A stretch of 64,000 bases of DNA, taken from assembly GCA_030077755.1 (NCBI GenBank), contig JAQJZZ010000012.1, positions 1,780,341-1,844,340 on the forward strand, written 5' to 3'. This document shows positions 40,901-50,629 of the stretch, piece after piece. The position numbers and the translations under genes were made by a program. This DNA comes from Filosporella fistucella (Eukaryota; Ascomycota; Leotiomycetes; Helotiales). The notes beneath the pieces are model-generated. The model was not told where the DNA came from and ran no database searches. It was given only the letters and a program-made list of their open reading frames with translations. The stretch's first letter is position 1. Each line of letters starts with the position of its first letter.

Positions 40901-41069
40901 ACTTGGATAGTATCTTGGGCAAGGATTCTTGAAACGTTTGATAGCTCAACATCTCATTCAAGCGGGTCTGATGGGCAGGTTTGAGCTTCTGTAGCTTGTC
41001 GGACAGCAAATCGTTCCACAAATCATCGATAGGGGACACCGGCGCTAGCGACGTGGAATTATTTGCCAT
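37928..41069 (-). CDS. NLR-like STAND protein: helical N-terminal domain, NB-ARC, TPR repeats (980 aa, 5 exons)
   Basis: Fungal NB-ARC/TPR signal-transducing NTPase of the NOD-like receptor class; such proteins act in non-self recognition and regulated cell death. My exon model is 41069-40755, 40699-40501, 40453-39920, 39871-39313 and 39263-37928, which sums to 981 codons in frame. Introns are 47-55 nt with CTGAC-type branch sites; the first donor (GTCTGT) is weak. The N-terminal ~170 residues are helical and match the layout of the DUF7708-like domain common in fungal NACHT/NB-ARC proteins. The P-loop GMGGVGKT is at residues 279-286, Walker B LLVFDNV at about 354-360, a VIVTT sensor-like strand follows, and GLPIA is at 439-443. 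TPR-type helical pairs fill about 600-930 (for example AWNDKGWMRLESESYEAAEECFQRSL). The start is the ATG of MANNSTS. All key ATPase residues are present, so it looks functional. Confidence 0.9.
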
Positions 41070-42160
41070 TTTGAAATGTTGACGGAAGTGTCTAAAACAA
41101 AAATTCGTAGACACGTCTCGTTGCTCGAGCAGTTACCAAACCTGTATCCATGTGTCACTGCACCTTATTTGGAGGCTCGCGGAAGTCCAAACCTCCATGC
41201 TGCTGCTCTCAGCAAGGTCAGGCGGCTGGGCGGCTGATTGGAAATTGTAATACCATATTGAGCTCAAGGACATCCCACACTCTGAGTCCCTGTGCTCGAG
41301 GTGGCGTCCAGTGAAAGATCGGCCTTTCGGTCTGCTTTTTGGGAATCTCATGTCATTGAATTTGTACGACTCGGGCTTCTCAGCTCCTAGTCCCTCTTGT
41401 AGCTGAATATTGCTTGTTTTGAGCGGTCTACCCAAAATAGTATACACTTACTTAAATCAGCTTCTCGCCACCTCGGATTGCCGCCTTCGGGAAAGGACCA
41501 AACCCGATTATTCCATGGGTAGAACAACACCATTTGCACTTTATCTTGTATTAATCAATGCGGACTTTCGATTGGCTTTAGCGGGAGAAGGCCTCGGTCG
41601 GGTACAGTCCTGAAAGCGTTCGGTACACCTGTATTTCAACTACTAGAGATATGATGCACTGCAATTCGGTAGTGATTCTTGCAGAAATCCTTATTGTGAG
41701 TCAGGGAAAGAGGTTTCAATGACAGCATTAATTGCATTCAATTATGTGTTACTCCGGAGACAGCGGCGTGGATATCCGCCCTATGAAAGCACATGCCGCA
41801 CTGATGTAACAGGTATAGCGCACGATGACTACGGTACCCCACGTCTCTGTTCGTCGTTGCCGCTGTTTCCTGTCACAACAGAACATGCGAATGATATTGT
41901 AAACTGATTGATGTTTGAACCCATAATCAACTACAAAGCTTAAAATCATCAATTTTAGTCCTGTAGACTATGCGATTAGTTCTCCTTGGATTATCTATTC
42001 TGTGCGGAGTCTTGTCAATCTCACAATTGTGTTCCCTACTACGCCTCTTCTGTTCTCCAAGTCTACCGAAACATAGGTGAGATTAACCCTACGACAAAAT
42101 GAGATGAACTCTAGATCTAAGTATTGGAGAAACACTAAATACATATTTTTTTTTTTTTAG
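41070..42160. promoter_or_regulatory. Divergent intergenic region with likely promoters and a candidate 5' intron for the hydrolase gene
   Basis: The region separates the NLR-like gene (-) from the serine hydrolase gene (+) and must contain both promoters. A pyrimidine run followed by AG (42147-42160) lies seven bases before the hydrolase ATG and looks like a 3' splice site. A possible donor GTGAGA is at about 42075. This would be an intron in the 5' leader. The open frames here (41133-41447 minus, 41719-41907 plus) have no recognisable features and I do not count them as genes. Confidence 0.4.
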
Positions 42161-42167
42161 TTCATTG

Positions 42168-43808
42168 ATGATGCCCAAGAATCAAAAGCTCTCAGATGCC
42201 TTGAAGTCCAGCCGTAGGGAGATTGAGAAAATTTGCCAGATATCCGGAGTTCCTGGTGTATCGGTGTTGGTAATTCATCAAGGGGAGATAATTCACTCTG
42301 ACAATTTTGGATTTTCCAATCTGGCCGAGAGAATACCAGTAACTTCCGACACGATCTTCCACATCGCATCAATGACCAAAAGCTTTACTGCAGCATGTAT
42401 CAATCGCTTGAGAGTCGAAGAAAAACTCAGGTTGGATGACACCATTCAGAGTATTCTCCCGGAAGCCCAAAGTCAAGACACCGTAGTTGCTCAGTTCGGC
42501 ACTGTTGCTGATTTGCTGGGCCATCGAACAGGGCTTCAAAAAGCAGACAGCATATGGCTGGGCGCAGAAGGCGAGATCATGTTTAAGCAAGAACAAACTA
42601 CGGCCGTCTTCAATCAACTTCGTTCAGTGCAAAGTTTTCGATCCAAGTTTTTGTACAACAATATCTGCTTCGCCATGCTCGGGGAAATCATCGCAAAACT
42701 GTCTGGTCAATCCTATCATGAGTACCTGAAAGAAGCCATTCTTGATCCTCTAGAAATGACTCGCAGTATCACAACCAAAGCCAATGGTCTTCCAGACAAT
42801 ACTTCACTTGCTTACAGCGCCTTATCGGATGCAACACCATTCAAGGTTCCTCTTCCTGGAAGCAGTGCAAGTGGAGCATTAGGAGCCTCGGGCGGCTTGA
42901 TGAGTACGTCAAACGATCTAAGCAAGTATTACAAAGCTTTGATGAGAGGCTGGACTTTTCAAACCAATCACACGGAAAGGACATCTGAAAACCTACTCTT
43001 CGACGATGTCTCTTGGTTGTTCACGCCACTTCAAATCATGGATCTCCCTACACTGAGGGAAAAAAGTTATGCTGGAGGTTGGGCAAGAAGTCAATTGCCA
43101 GGTACTGTGGGAAATATTGGTGTCAATCCTGGACTTGTTGATCAAATGCCCGTTCTGGCTCAGGGTATTAGTTCCCGACTTGCCTTCTGGCATCAGGGTA
43201 GTCTTGTTGGGGACACCTCGTTTGTGATGCTTTTCCCTGAGACAGAATCCGCTGTCGTTGTCCTGACAAATTCGATGGCTCTGAATGATGCTGCAGACTG
43301 GATCGGTCAACTGCTTGTCGAGAAGCTGCTGGATAGCCCTATTCGAAATGATTATGTCCATCTGGCTTCTGTTAGCGCCAAGAGAGCCATCGAAAAGTAC
43401 GAAGAGTTGGCAAAGAAGCTTGAAGCCGGACAAGATCTCTCAAAGCCACCGAAAAATCTTGCAAAATATGTAGGATCGTATATTGGCTTTGGCGGTGTTT
43501 TCCTCATTGATATTGCCGTAGTTGAAGACTCACTTGAACTCCGCTGGCAGGGCCGTGAGTCTCAGGCTCTACCTCTTCACCACTACCGCGAAGATGTCTT
43601 CTCCTGGTTCTTGACATTCGATGAACAAATCAAGCATGGACTTTTTCCTGCCTACAGACCTCAATATTACTTAATGAGCTTCACTTCAGAAGAAGAGAAA
43701 GGATTCAAAGTCTTGAATTGGGTGCATGATGGAGATGTACCAGAGGGTGAAAACTTCTACCGACTTGGGGACAGCCAGTCAAGAGTTGACTCTGGCATCA
43801 GTCTTTGA
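42168..43808 (+). CDS. Beta-lactamase-like serine hydrolase (class C / DD-peptidase fold), 546 aa
   Basis: A single-exon gene of the serine beta-lactamase-like superfamily, whose fungal members are esterases, lactonases or peptidases that act on diverse amides and esters. The S-x-x-K nucleophile motif is SMTK at residues 68-71, in the usual context 'TIFHIASMTKSFTA'. The family's LLGHRTGL segment is at about 116-123. Y-x-N is YNN at 163-165. The third element reads HQGSLVG near residue 345, where relatives have HxG/KTG. A C-terminal domain of about 130 residues follows (from KNLAKYVGSY), as in many fungal and bacterial members. No signal peptide or transmembrane segment is evident, suggesting a cytosolic enzyme. 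Two adjacent ATGs (42168, 42171) are possible starts. The frame is intact. The substrate cannot be read from the sequence; nearby tailoring genes hint at a secondary-metabolite role. Confidence 0.88.
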   Translation: MMPKNQKLSDALKSSRREIEKICQISGVPGVSVLVIHQGEIIHSDNFGFSNLAERIPVTSDTIFHIASMTKSFTAACINRLRVEEKLRLDDTIQSILPEAQSQDTVVAQFGTVADLLGHRTGLQKADSIWLGAEGEIMFKQEQTTAVFNQLRSVQSFRSKFLYNNICFAMLGEIIAKLSGQSYHEYLKEAILDPLEMTRSITTKANGLPDNTSLAYSALSDATPFKVPLPGSSASGALGASGGLMSTSNDLSKYYKALMRGWTFQTNHTERTSENLLFDDVSWLFTPLQIMDLPTLREKSYAGGWARSQLPGTVGNIGVNPGLVDQMPVLAQGISSRLAFWHQGSLVGDTSFVMLFPETESAVVVLTNSMALNDAADWIGQLLVEKLLDSPIRNDYVHLASVSAKRAIEKYEELAKKLEAGQDLSKPPKNLAKYVGSYIGFGGVFLIDIAVVEDSLELRWQGRESQALPLHHYREDVFSWFLTFDEQIKHGLFPAYRPQYYLMSFTSEEEKGFKVLNWVHDGDVPEGENFYRLGDSQSRVDSGISL

Positions 43809-44375
43809 CAGCGCGACACCATACATAGAAGGCAGATAGTATCATCATATTGCTATCAGGGATCACGAGGAAGGCTTGCGGCTGAGAATAATGTCCGTGG
43901 TGGATGGCACCTGATCATAGAGATGCTCGAGCTTGGATGAGTTGGCCGGCGTTGTGTTACAAAGCCATAATTGTTGCTCCTCTAGGTTAATCGCAAAAAA
44001 TTAATTGCTGTTCTCTTCCTTCCGAACCTGCTTGCTCCCAAACGAGCATCTCGGGTTTCACTGCATTCCATGCTACACAGTCTCAACGTGGGATATCATG
44101 ATTGGCCGTGCCCCAAAATGCGCCCTGTACATCGCTCGTAGGGCGGCGGGCGATAATTGAGAGTCGCAACAAGGCTCTGCTCGGGAATGAGCCGCACTTT
44201 CGGGGGAGTTTGCCATGCCCCACTCACCCACAGTGTTTTGGACAATATCCGCCTGGAAACTTAACCACCGGCCATGCTTTCTTCAGGGACACAGTAAATT
44301 TCCAAGGTTGGCATGCAAACGTCCCAAGCTCTTGAAAACATTCAGAATCGAATACATATTCTTTCCAGTCAATCG
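43809..44375. other. Intergenic region upstream of the dehydrogenase gene
   Basis: It holds the 3' end of the hydrolase transcript and the presumed promoter of the SDR gene. An in-frame upstream ATG at 44313 would add 21 residues to the SDR. The 44102-44335 frame has no recognisable features. Confidence 0.4.
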
Positions 44376-45241
44376 ATGATGGCTTCTACGACGACGGTTC
44401 TTGTCGTGGGTGCAAACAGAGGTCTTGGCCTTCAATTTGCACTGCAATATCTGAAGAAAGGCTTCAATGTGTATGGCACATATCGAAAGGAGTCTGCAGA
44501 TGAGGCAAAAGAGGTATGTTTTCAATTCACGAGAGTTCTATCGAAGCTCATTCATGTCCTCTGTCAGCTACTGGAATCCGGAGCTAAGACTATGCTTCTC
44601 GATCTTGGCGACGAGAACTCAGTCCAAGATGCAGCCAAAGCCTTTGGTGATCAACCACTTGACTTACTGATAAATTGTGCAGGCAAGATCTCTTATACCA
44701 CCTTGTATTGTGTCCAAATAGTCCTGATGTTTTGATTGCAGCCGCAGGAAATGGAAGCCCAAATTGGATTGATACCACCCCAGACGAGTTCATGCAGCGA
44801 TTCAAGATCAGCGCCGTTGGGCCGTTCCTGACTACGAAACACTTCTACCTTCAATTGAAGAAGAGCTCTGACCCGATTGTGGTAAACATATCAAGTCGCT
44901 CTGGGTCCATCGCCGGTTGGTGTCCCTGTGCGACTTCAAAGCTGAAAGTCAACACTGATATGTTTATTCTGATAGGTAACATCAAGGGTCTCAACCTTAG
45001 CTACAGAACCTCGAAAGCCGCGCTGAACATGATTACGGTTGACCTCGCTCGAGAACTTGCTCCAGACAAGATAACCCTGATCGCTATGAGCCCTGGGTGG
45101 GTGCAGACAAAGATGTCTGGTTGGACGGGTCCAGGCAAAGCCGATGAGGCTGTGGCTTCCATGATAAAGGTTATTGATGGGGTCAATTTCAGTCACACAG
45201 GCAGTTTCCTTCACTTAGATGGTGAAAGGCTTGATTGGTGA
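44376..45241 (+). CDS. Short-chain dehydrogenase/reductase (228 aa, 4 exons, one GC-AG intron)
   Basis: NAD(P)(H)-dependent oxidoreductase of the classical SDR type, closest in layout to carbonyl reductase/'sniffer'-like members that act on small ketones or quinones. Exons: 44376-44513, 44568-44682, 44748-44915 and 44976-45241, summing to 229 codons. Introns are 54, 65 and 60 nt. The cofactor motif is GANRGLG (residues 12-18). The structural Asn segment is NCAG (82-85) and is recovered only by splicing. The catalytic Tyr and Lys are Y150 and K154 (YRTSK), with Ser134/138 in NISSRSGSI. PGWVQTKM follows, as usual. The second intron has a GC donor (CAG|GCAAGA, 44683) and ends CCGCAG (44747); no GT donor gives a sensible join. 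The start may be ATG 44376 or 44379; 44313 would give a longer N-terminus. It converges on the CmcJ-like gene. Confidence 0.88.
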
Positions 45242-45309
45242 ATGGAAGAATGATGGTTTTAATCTCGAAAATACAGGAACGGAGACACAATGAATAAGCT
45301 CTACCTCAG

Positions 45310-46475
45310 TCACACTGCGCTTTTCGGATATGTGAAAACCAAAGCCCGTATCTCAATACTCTCCCTTGGTTGAGTTCCCGTATCAATCTGTCCATGCTTG
45401 AAGGCAACGTGGGGACAATCTACCAAGTCAGCTTGGTCTTGGGCAAATAACAAGTTGTTGACGAGTACCTACATTTGGCCTTGACGTCTTCCAAAGAATC
45501 CCACATCTTGAATATGAGACATTCATCTTTTGTCTGATCACTCAAATAGTACCAACGAAAGCCAGAACGATACATCAAATTACTGGTCTGGCCAATGTAA
45601 CCCTTCTTGATGTGATCGGTGGGCAAAAGATCGGTGTCCATTACAGAAGCCCCATCACACAACGCCAGCGGTCTGTCTCTCACTGGCCAGCTACAGGTAG
45701 GCCTCCAGACACTTTTTGCCACTATTAGAAAGGCTCGGGCGGCTCTTTTATCGACTTACTTTACGGCGCGGACTCTACCTTGTAGAAGCATCTTGGCCCT
45801 GTCGCCCATGTGAGAACGAACACGCTTCAGAACACCGACGGCTGACAGGTCTTGAGGGTAGGATATCAGAATTGTGAAGGATGCTCCTAGTGGGGTGCTG
45901 TTGAACTTACCTACATGCGCGTTTCCAACAGGCAACAAATATTGGCTATTGTCCTCGAGATCAACTTCTACAATACCCTCGGTTTTGAAGGGGATATTCT
46001 TCCGAGGCTGTTCACAAGATGGTCAGTAGGCGTTGACTTTGCCCGTGTGAGCTCAGTCACTCACCCTCCAGTCATAAAAGAACACCTCATCTACACCATC
46101 TAGCTCTTTCTTCAGCAGGGATTCCATTTCCGCAAAGTACTGCGACTCAATAACTTCCTTATTCATCCAATCCTGGATCGTCGTCTTTTGGTAACAAACT
46201 TGGAAACCGTGAGTGTCGGCAGCAAAGTTGGACTCCATACCACGCATATCGTGAATGACCTCTGTGGAAGGAGCTGGCCCAAACTCTAGATTTGTTTTCT
46301 TGTAGTTTCCTCCAAACGCACTGATAATCTGATATGGGACTTCTTTCTCGTAGATTGGCAGCCATTTCGCATAGTTGAGGGTTGTTGTTTCGTCTCTTGG
46401 AGTGCTCATCTTACTAGCAGCTTGTACGAGGTCGTACGTGAATGGAAATGTAGTCGGAAGATGGTTGAGAGACAT
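45310..46475 (-). CDS. CmcJ/NvfI-family oxidoreductase (AsaB / GA4-desaturase-like), 315 aa, 5 exons
   Basis: Putative hydroxylase/desaturase of the family that includes cephamycin P8 chain (CmcJ), NvfI and fungal AsaB, proteins usually found in secondary-metabolite loci. Exons: 46475-46065, 46007-45911, 45850-45760, 45711-45473 and 45419-45310, total 316 codons in frame. Introns are 48-60 nt. Family landmarks in order: TLNY near the N-terminus, FGPAPSTEVIHDMRG, FFYDWR..RKN, NAHVD (His168-Asp170, an H-x-D pair split by intron 2), VNVWRP (formed across intron 3), PLALCD, FRWYYLSDQ, FKMWDS, then CPHVAF and PRESIEIRALVF (only after intron 4 is removed). Each junction restores a conserved family segment, which supports the model. 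The length is normal for the family and nothing is disabled. The start is the first ATG; an internal Met at MSTPRDE is an alternative. Confidence 0.9.
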
Positions 46476-46854
46476 AAGAGAAATGGGGGAAAGGGAGATA
46501 CATATGTCACTTTCCCACTAAGATCAGGTCACAATCTCACGGGAATCTATTGCCTTGTTTAACAAACTCCACTGAACGTGCACAGATTCAAAATGTTCAT
46601 TATTCACTAAGTTCATGCATTGCAACTATAGCGAACGTGATTTAGCCTGCCTCCGATCCAATACCTGCATTCTCAGCGAGTTCATTACCCCATTCAACCA
46701 AATCAAGCGGAGACCAAATTCAGAGACATTCAGCCCATCAGAGGCTCTAATAAAAATTCTCGTCTGGGAGTTTTGCGTTCAATACTGTTCTACTGCTCTA
46801 GAGTTGATCTTAGTATCTTTAACGGATTATAAGGTGGTAGGAAATTTGAGGAAC
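46476..46854. other. Intergenic region, presumed promoter of the CmcJ-like gene
   Basis: This 379-bp stretch of normal composition upstream of the minus-strand oxidoreductase should contain its promoter. I saw no convincing specific motif. Confidence 0.4.
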
Positions 46855-47052
46855 CTAGGCAGAGACACTGATATCACAAGCTCCCTGGGGATTTGCCTCG
46901 ACATCCACGATGTCGCGATCAGAAGTATCTGTGGGCTGAGACTTCACAATGTCTTTCCAAGGCTTGGCACGCTCATCTTGCTGGGATTCAGCTTCGATGT
47001 TCTTGGCCCAGCTCTGAGGCTCTTCGTTCTGGTTGTTTGCTGGAGGGGCCAT
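46855..47052 (-). CDS. Possible small hypothetical protein (65 aa), hydrophilic, disordered
   Basis: An open frame from ATG 47052 to a stop at 46855 encodes a strongly hydrophilic peptide, rich in Asn/Gln/Asp/Glu with three Trp/Pro clusters, no signal peptide and no membrane segment. Its composition (few hydrophobics, many charged residues, no low-complexity DNA underneath) is more protein-like than that of the other short frames nearby. I do not recognise it. It could be a small accessory gene or a chance frame; the frame extends upstream in phase to 47115. Confidence 0.3.
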   Translation of the reverse strand: MAPPANNQNEEPQSWAKNIEAESQQDERAKPWKDIVKSQPTDTSDRDIVDVEANPQGACDISVSA

Positions 47053-47115
47053 TGTGCGGGAAGATGAAACGATTTTGATATTGATATGGTTGAAGAAGTA
47101 CGGTTTGATGATCAA

Positions 47116-47980
47116 GGATGCCTTTGATCTGTGAAAGAATCTTAAAGGTTGTGGGAAGAATGGAGGAGGAGGATGGAATATTGCAGCTTTTATATCTTCA
47201 ACTTCTCTGCAAACACATCTCGAGCATCAACCACTAACCACCTCTTCCATATAGCAGCAATCTTTTTACTCTCATGCCATATTGTGCCTCCACACACTCT
47301 CTTTGCTCCAAATTTGCGAGGCTTCAGTGCATGATGATACACCAAGCCAATGATCTCAGACAATATCAATCGTGCCCATGTTCTAGTCGACACTTAGCAG
47401 GTGTTGTGCCTCATTGACAGACATGATGTGACTGGAAGAGAATCTGAGTGGTTGTAGCTATCATGATCCCGGAAAACGTTCCAAATCGGCGCATCCGAGG
47501 CAGGGCGGGGGCAATGCAAGCATGCATCCATTTCAGCGAAAGAGCCGCACTGCGCGTACGATTGGTCAACATATGCAATTTTTCCATATTGCTTTACATG
47601 GAAATGGTGTGATCTGTAGTGTTCGGAATTTGGCGCCTCGACTGTTGAACATCCACGCAATATGATTACCGCTTGTACAGTTGGACGCATGCATGTGTCT
47701 GTCAACGTTATTCGCTGCTCAGGTCGAGCGCATTACAGGATTCGCCTATTTGAGATGTGCTCCAAGTTATGAATTACTCGGCGACCAATACTTTACACCC
47801 AAATTTATCTTATGACTCCATCTTCTCCTACCTCGCATTCCAAGCCCTCAAATATGGACAAGATCCTACACCTCGACACCTGAGCATGCAAAAAGTAACG
47901 AGTGGCTTAGAATTTGTATTAACTAATTATAGAAATCAATATCTCTTTGCATTTGATGCTTTTTGCCACTAATATAATAT
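47116..47980. other. Right edge of the gene island, no convincing gene
   Basis: The composition is still normal. The frames at 47394-47705 (minus) and 47757-47972 (plus) show no recognisable domains or splice-supported extensions. The island ends near 47980. Confidence 0.4.
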
Positions 47981-48130
47981 GATGGTTTTGAGAAGGAGGG
48001 TCCAGGTTGCGGGCGGCGGCCGGCTAAGCGAGGCGGCCACGCTTTGCCTTTGCGATCCTTAATCGCGACCGTAGCAGAAATGAATTAATCTAGGACCAAA
48101 TTAAGTACTAATCGGATATAAATAGGCTAG
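47981..48130. other. GC-rich remnant at the island boundary
   Basis: About 80 bp (about 48005-48080) are strikingly GC-rich, with gcgggcggcggccggc and a gcgaggcggcc block, at the point where normal sequence gives way to RIP-degraded sequence. They encode nothing I can recognise. It may be the un-RIPed end of a mobile element or a promoter-type CpG-rich segment. Confidence 0.35.
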
Positions 48131-48307
48131 AAATTAATCGCGCATCGCATGCCCTTTATTTCTTATTTTTATTTTAATTGTAATTTCTCTAATTTTATTT
48201 TAATAAAGACTTAGGCTTATTATATAATATTATATAATATTTAATCTTATTTACCTTAAAATAATCTTATTATTATAATTATTACTTATCCTAATATTAA
48301 TTTATAA

Positions 48308-48382
48308 GATATATAAATAAGGAGCAATTTAATAAGTAAAATAAGTTATATTTTAATATAAGACTAAATTTAGGGTTAGGGA
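48308..48382 (+). repeat. Truncated copy of the 190-bp end repeat fused to a short TTAGGG-like tract
   Basis: 48308-48367 matches the first ~70 bp of the repeat that starts at 1174 and 28349 (ataaata..gagcaatttaa.. to ..gactaaatt). Instead of continuing, it runs into TTTAGGGTTAGGGA (48369-48382), two telomere-type units. Either a chance match or a telomere-related junction. Confidence 0.45.
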
Positions 48383-50629
48383 ATTTAGTGCTTTTATTAT
48401 TTAGGGTATTTATAAAAATGTAAAAAAATAAATATTTAAATAAATCCATATAATTATATTATATATAAGGTAAGAATATTATAATCCTCCGCTTAAGACT
48501 CTCTTCTTAATCTTAGCCGCTTCCTTGGGCCCTCCTTAGAAAATAAATAAATGTAACTAATAATAAACCTAAAGAAATATGATTTGCTTTTTACTTAAAG
48601 ACTTTTAACCTTATCCTTTTTAACCCGTCTTAACCGTCCTATATTCCTCTTAATAAAGACTTTCCTTAAGAGGTAAACTCTCGAGAATAGCTATTAAGCA
48701 CTATTTAAACTCTATTTAACCGGCCTTTTCACTATCCCTCTTTTTTATTCTCTTATTTCTTAGGATATATCTTGCATTCTTATTTATAAATTAATATAAT
48801 TAATTCTTTAAGGCCGTCCTTTAATTTAGGTATCCTAATAGCCCAGGTATTTTAAGTCCTCCATTTTAGGCTTAATTTTATTTCTTTATTTTCTAGAATT
48901 CCTTTTTTAGTCTTAAAAGTCCTTTTAATCCTCTTATCCCGTAAGTAATTCCTTTTCCCCTTTTTTTTCCCGATCCCGTCTTTTGCTTTTATTATTTTTT
49001 AAGAATAAGCTAAGTTTTCCGTTTTCTTAAGATTACCTAAATTTTATATTTTCTTAGGATATATCGGTATTTAGTATCCTTAGAAAATAATTATGCTTTT
49101 ATTATCTTTTAAGAATAAATTAAGTTTTATATCTTTTTAGGATAAATAGGAATTATTAGGTAATTTTTACTTTATTATTACTTATCCCTTATTTTCCTTA
49201 TAAATAGGAATTATTAGGTAATTCCTACTTTATTATTATTTACTCCTTATTCTCCTTGCAAATAAGAATTATTAGGTAATTCTTATTTTATTATTATTTA
49301 CCTTATCTTTTTCTTTAAGAATAAGAATTATTAAATAATTCCTACTTTATTATTATTTACCCTTATTCTTCTTAAGTTATTTCTTTATATTTTATTAAGC
49401 TATAAGCATATTAAGATCTCCTTATATCTTTTATTTTATATTATTTTTTACCCTTTAAATATAAATTTTTTAAAATAAAACCCGTATTTATTATAAATAT
49501 TTAAACGCTTATAAATCCTTCTTATATATAATTAAATAATTAATCCGTATAAACTTTATCTTTTAAGCTCCCCCTTCTTGCAATATTTATTTTCTTTATA
49601 CTTATTTTATTTATAATTTCCGTATTGCCTTTTATTCTCCGCGAATTAGCTTTACCTTAATCCTAAGTATTATATACTTTTCCTTATATCCCTAATACAT
49701 CTTTTCCTTATAAATATATATCTTATTTATTTATTATTCATTCCTCCGATATTAGAATAACTCTAATTGGACTTTAATTAATAAGCTTAAATACTAGTCT
49801 ATTAACCTTAATCCTTATATCCTCTTATTCTTTAATATGATTATTAAGAGTAAGTCCTATTAAAAAGCTTCCTTCTCAATCTTTTTACCTTATTCTTTAT
49901 TTAAATATTACGTTAATGCTTATTTTGATTTTTATTACCCTTAATCCTGCTATTAAAACTTTTGGAATTCCGTTTGATTTATTAAAGTAATTAAAAACCT
50001 ATTCCCCTTAAATATATTTACTTGCTATTATAAAAGCTTAATTAAGGGGTTTCTCGAGCTTATCCCGCTTAATAAGGCTTGACATTGAGTATGTAATTAT
50101 TAAAACTGATTACCTAATAATAATAAGCTATATAAGTTTATTATTACTTTATGTTATCCCTTTATATTTAATACTTAATTTATATATTTTTTCTACCTTA
50201 TTATTGCCTTTTTAAACTTCTTATAATACCGGCCTAGCCTTTATGCCTAAATTAATAATGCTTTATACTTAAATATTAAAGTAATATATTACTTATAATC
50301 CTAATCTATTATATTTGCCTAACCGCGTCTTAAACCCGGCTTTAAAGAAGTTCCTTAAAGTTAACCCCTAATGGTTATTCCCGATAAAGTTTTGCTTGGG
50401 AGGTAAGGAGGTCCCAAGTTTATAAGGAGGAGGTCTCATATATAAATCCGATTATATAAGCTTATATATAGGACCTCCCCAAAGTACCCTTTATATTAGG
50501 GCTGGAAGCCTACTTTTTTTTTATTTAATAGCCTTAAATCTAAGCTATAAAATAAGTCTTTAAGTAAGATTTTATATTAAGAATTAATTTAAATATTAAA
50601 TAAAATACTTAAGGTATTTTTACTTTTAA
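48383..50629. other. AT-rich, RIP-degraded repeats without a recognisable gene
   Basis: No protein family can be recognised. Notable contents are a tandem repeat of about 58 bp in four copies (49144-49375) and an inverted, purine-rich pair near 50392-50500 (gggaggtaaggagg ... ggacctcccc). Plus-strand translation of 49860-50170 looks loosely protein-like with RIP stops, but I cannot assign it. Confidence 0.4.
49144..49375. repeat. Tandem repeat, about 58-60 bp unit, four copies
   Basis: Units start at about 49144, 49202, 49260 and 49319 with AATA(A/G)GAATTATTA, followed by a TTTATTATTATTTAC-type segment. The copies differ by small changes, mostly C/T. Non-coding, inside a degraded repeat. Confidence 0.7.

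Noticed and set aside
41133..41447. 104-codon minus-strand frame upstream of the NLR gene
   Set aside because: No domain features, and no splice link to the NLR start was needed; it is most likely leader or promoter sequence.
42993..43433. 146-codon minus-strand frame
   Set aside because: It is fully inside the intact serine hydrolase gene, a shadow.
47394..47705. 103-codon minus-strand frame at the island edge
   Set aside because: No recognisable features, no ATG context or introns supporting a gene.
48005..48080. GC-rich segment as a fragment of rDNA or tRNA
   Set aside because: It could not be matched to any rRNA or tRNA landmark and has no cloverleaf; left as an unexplained remnant.
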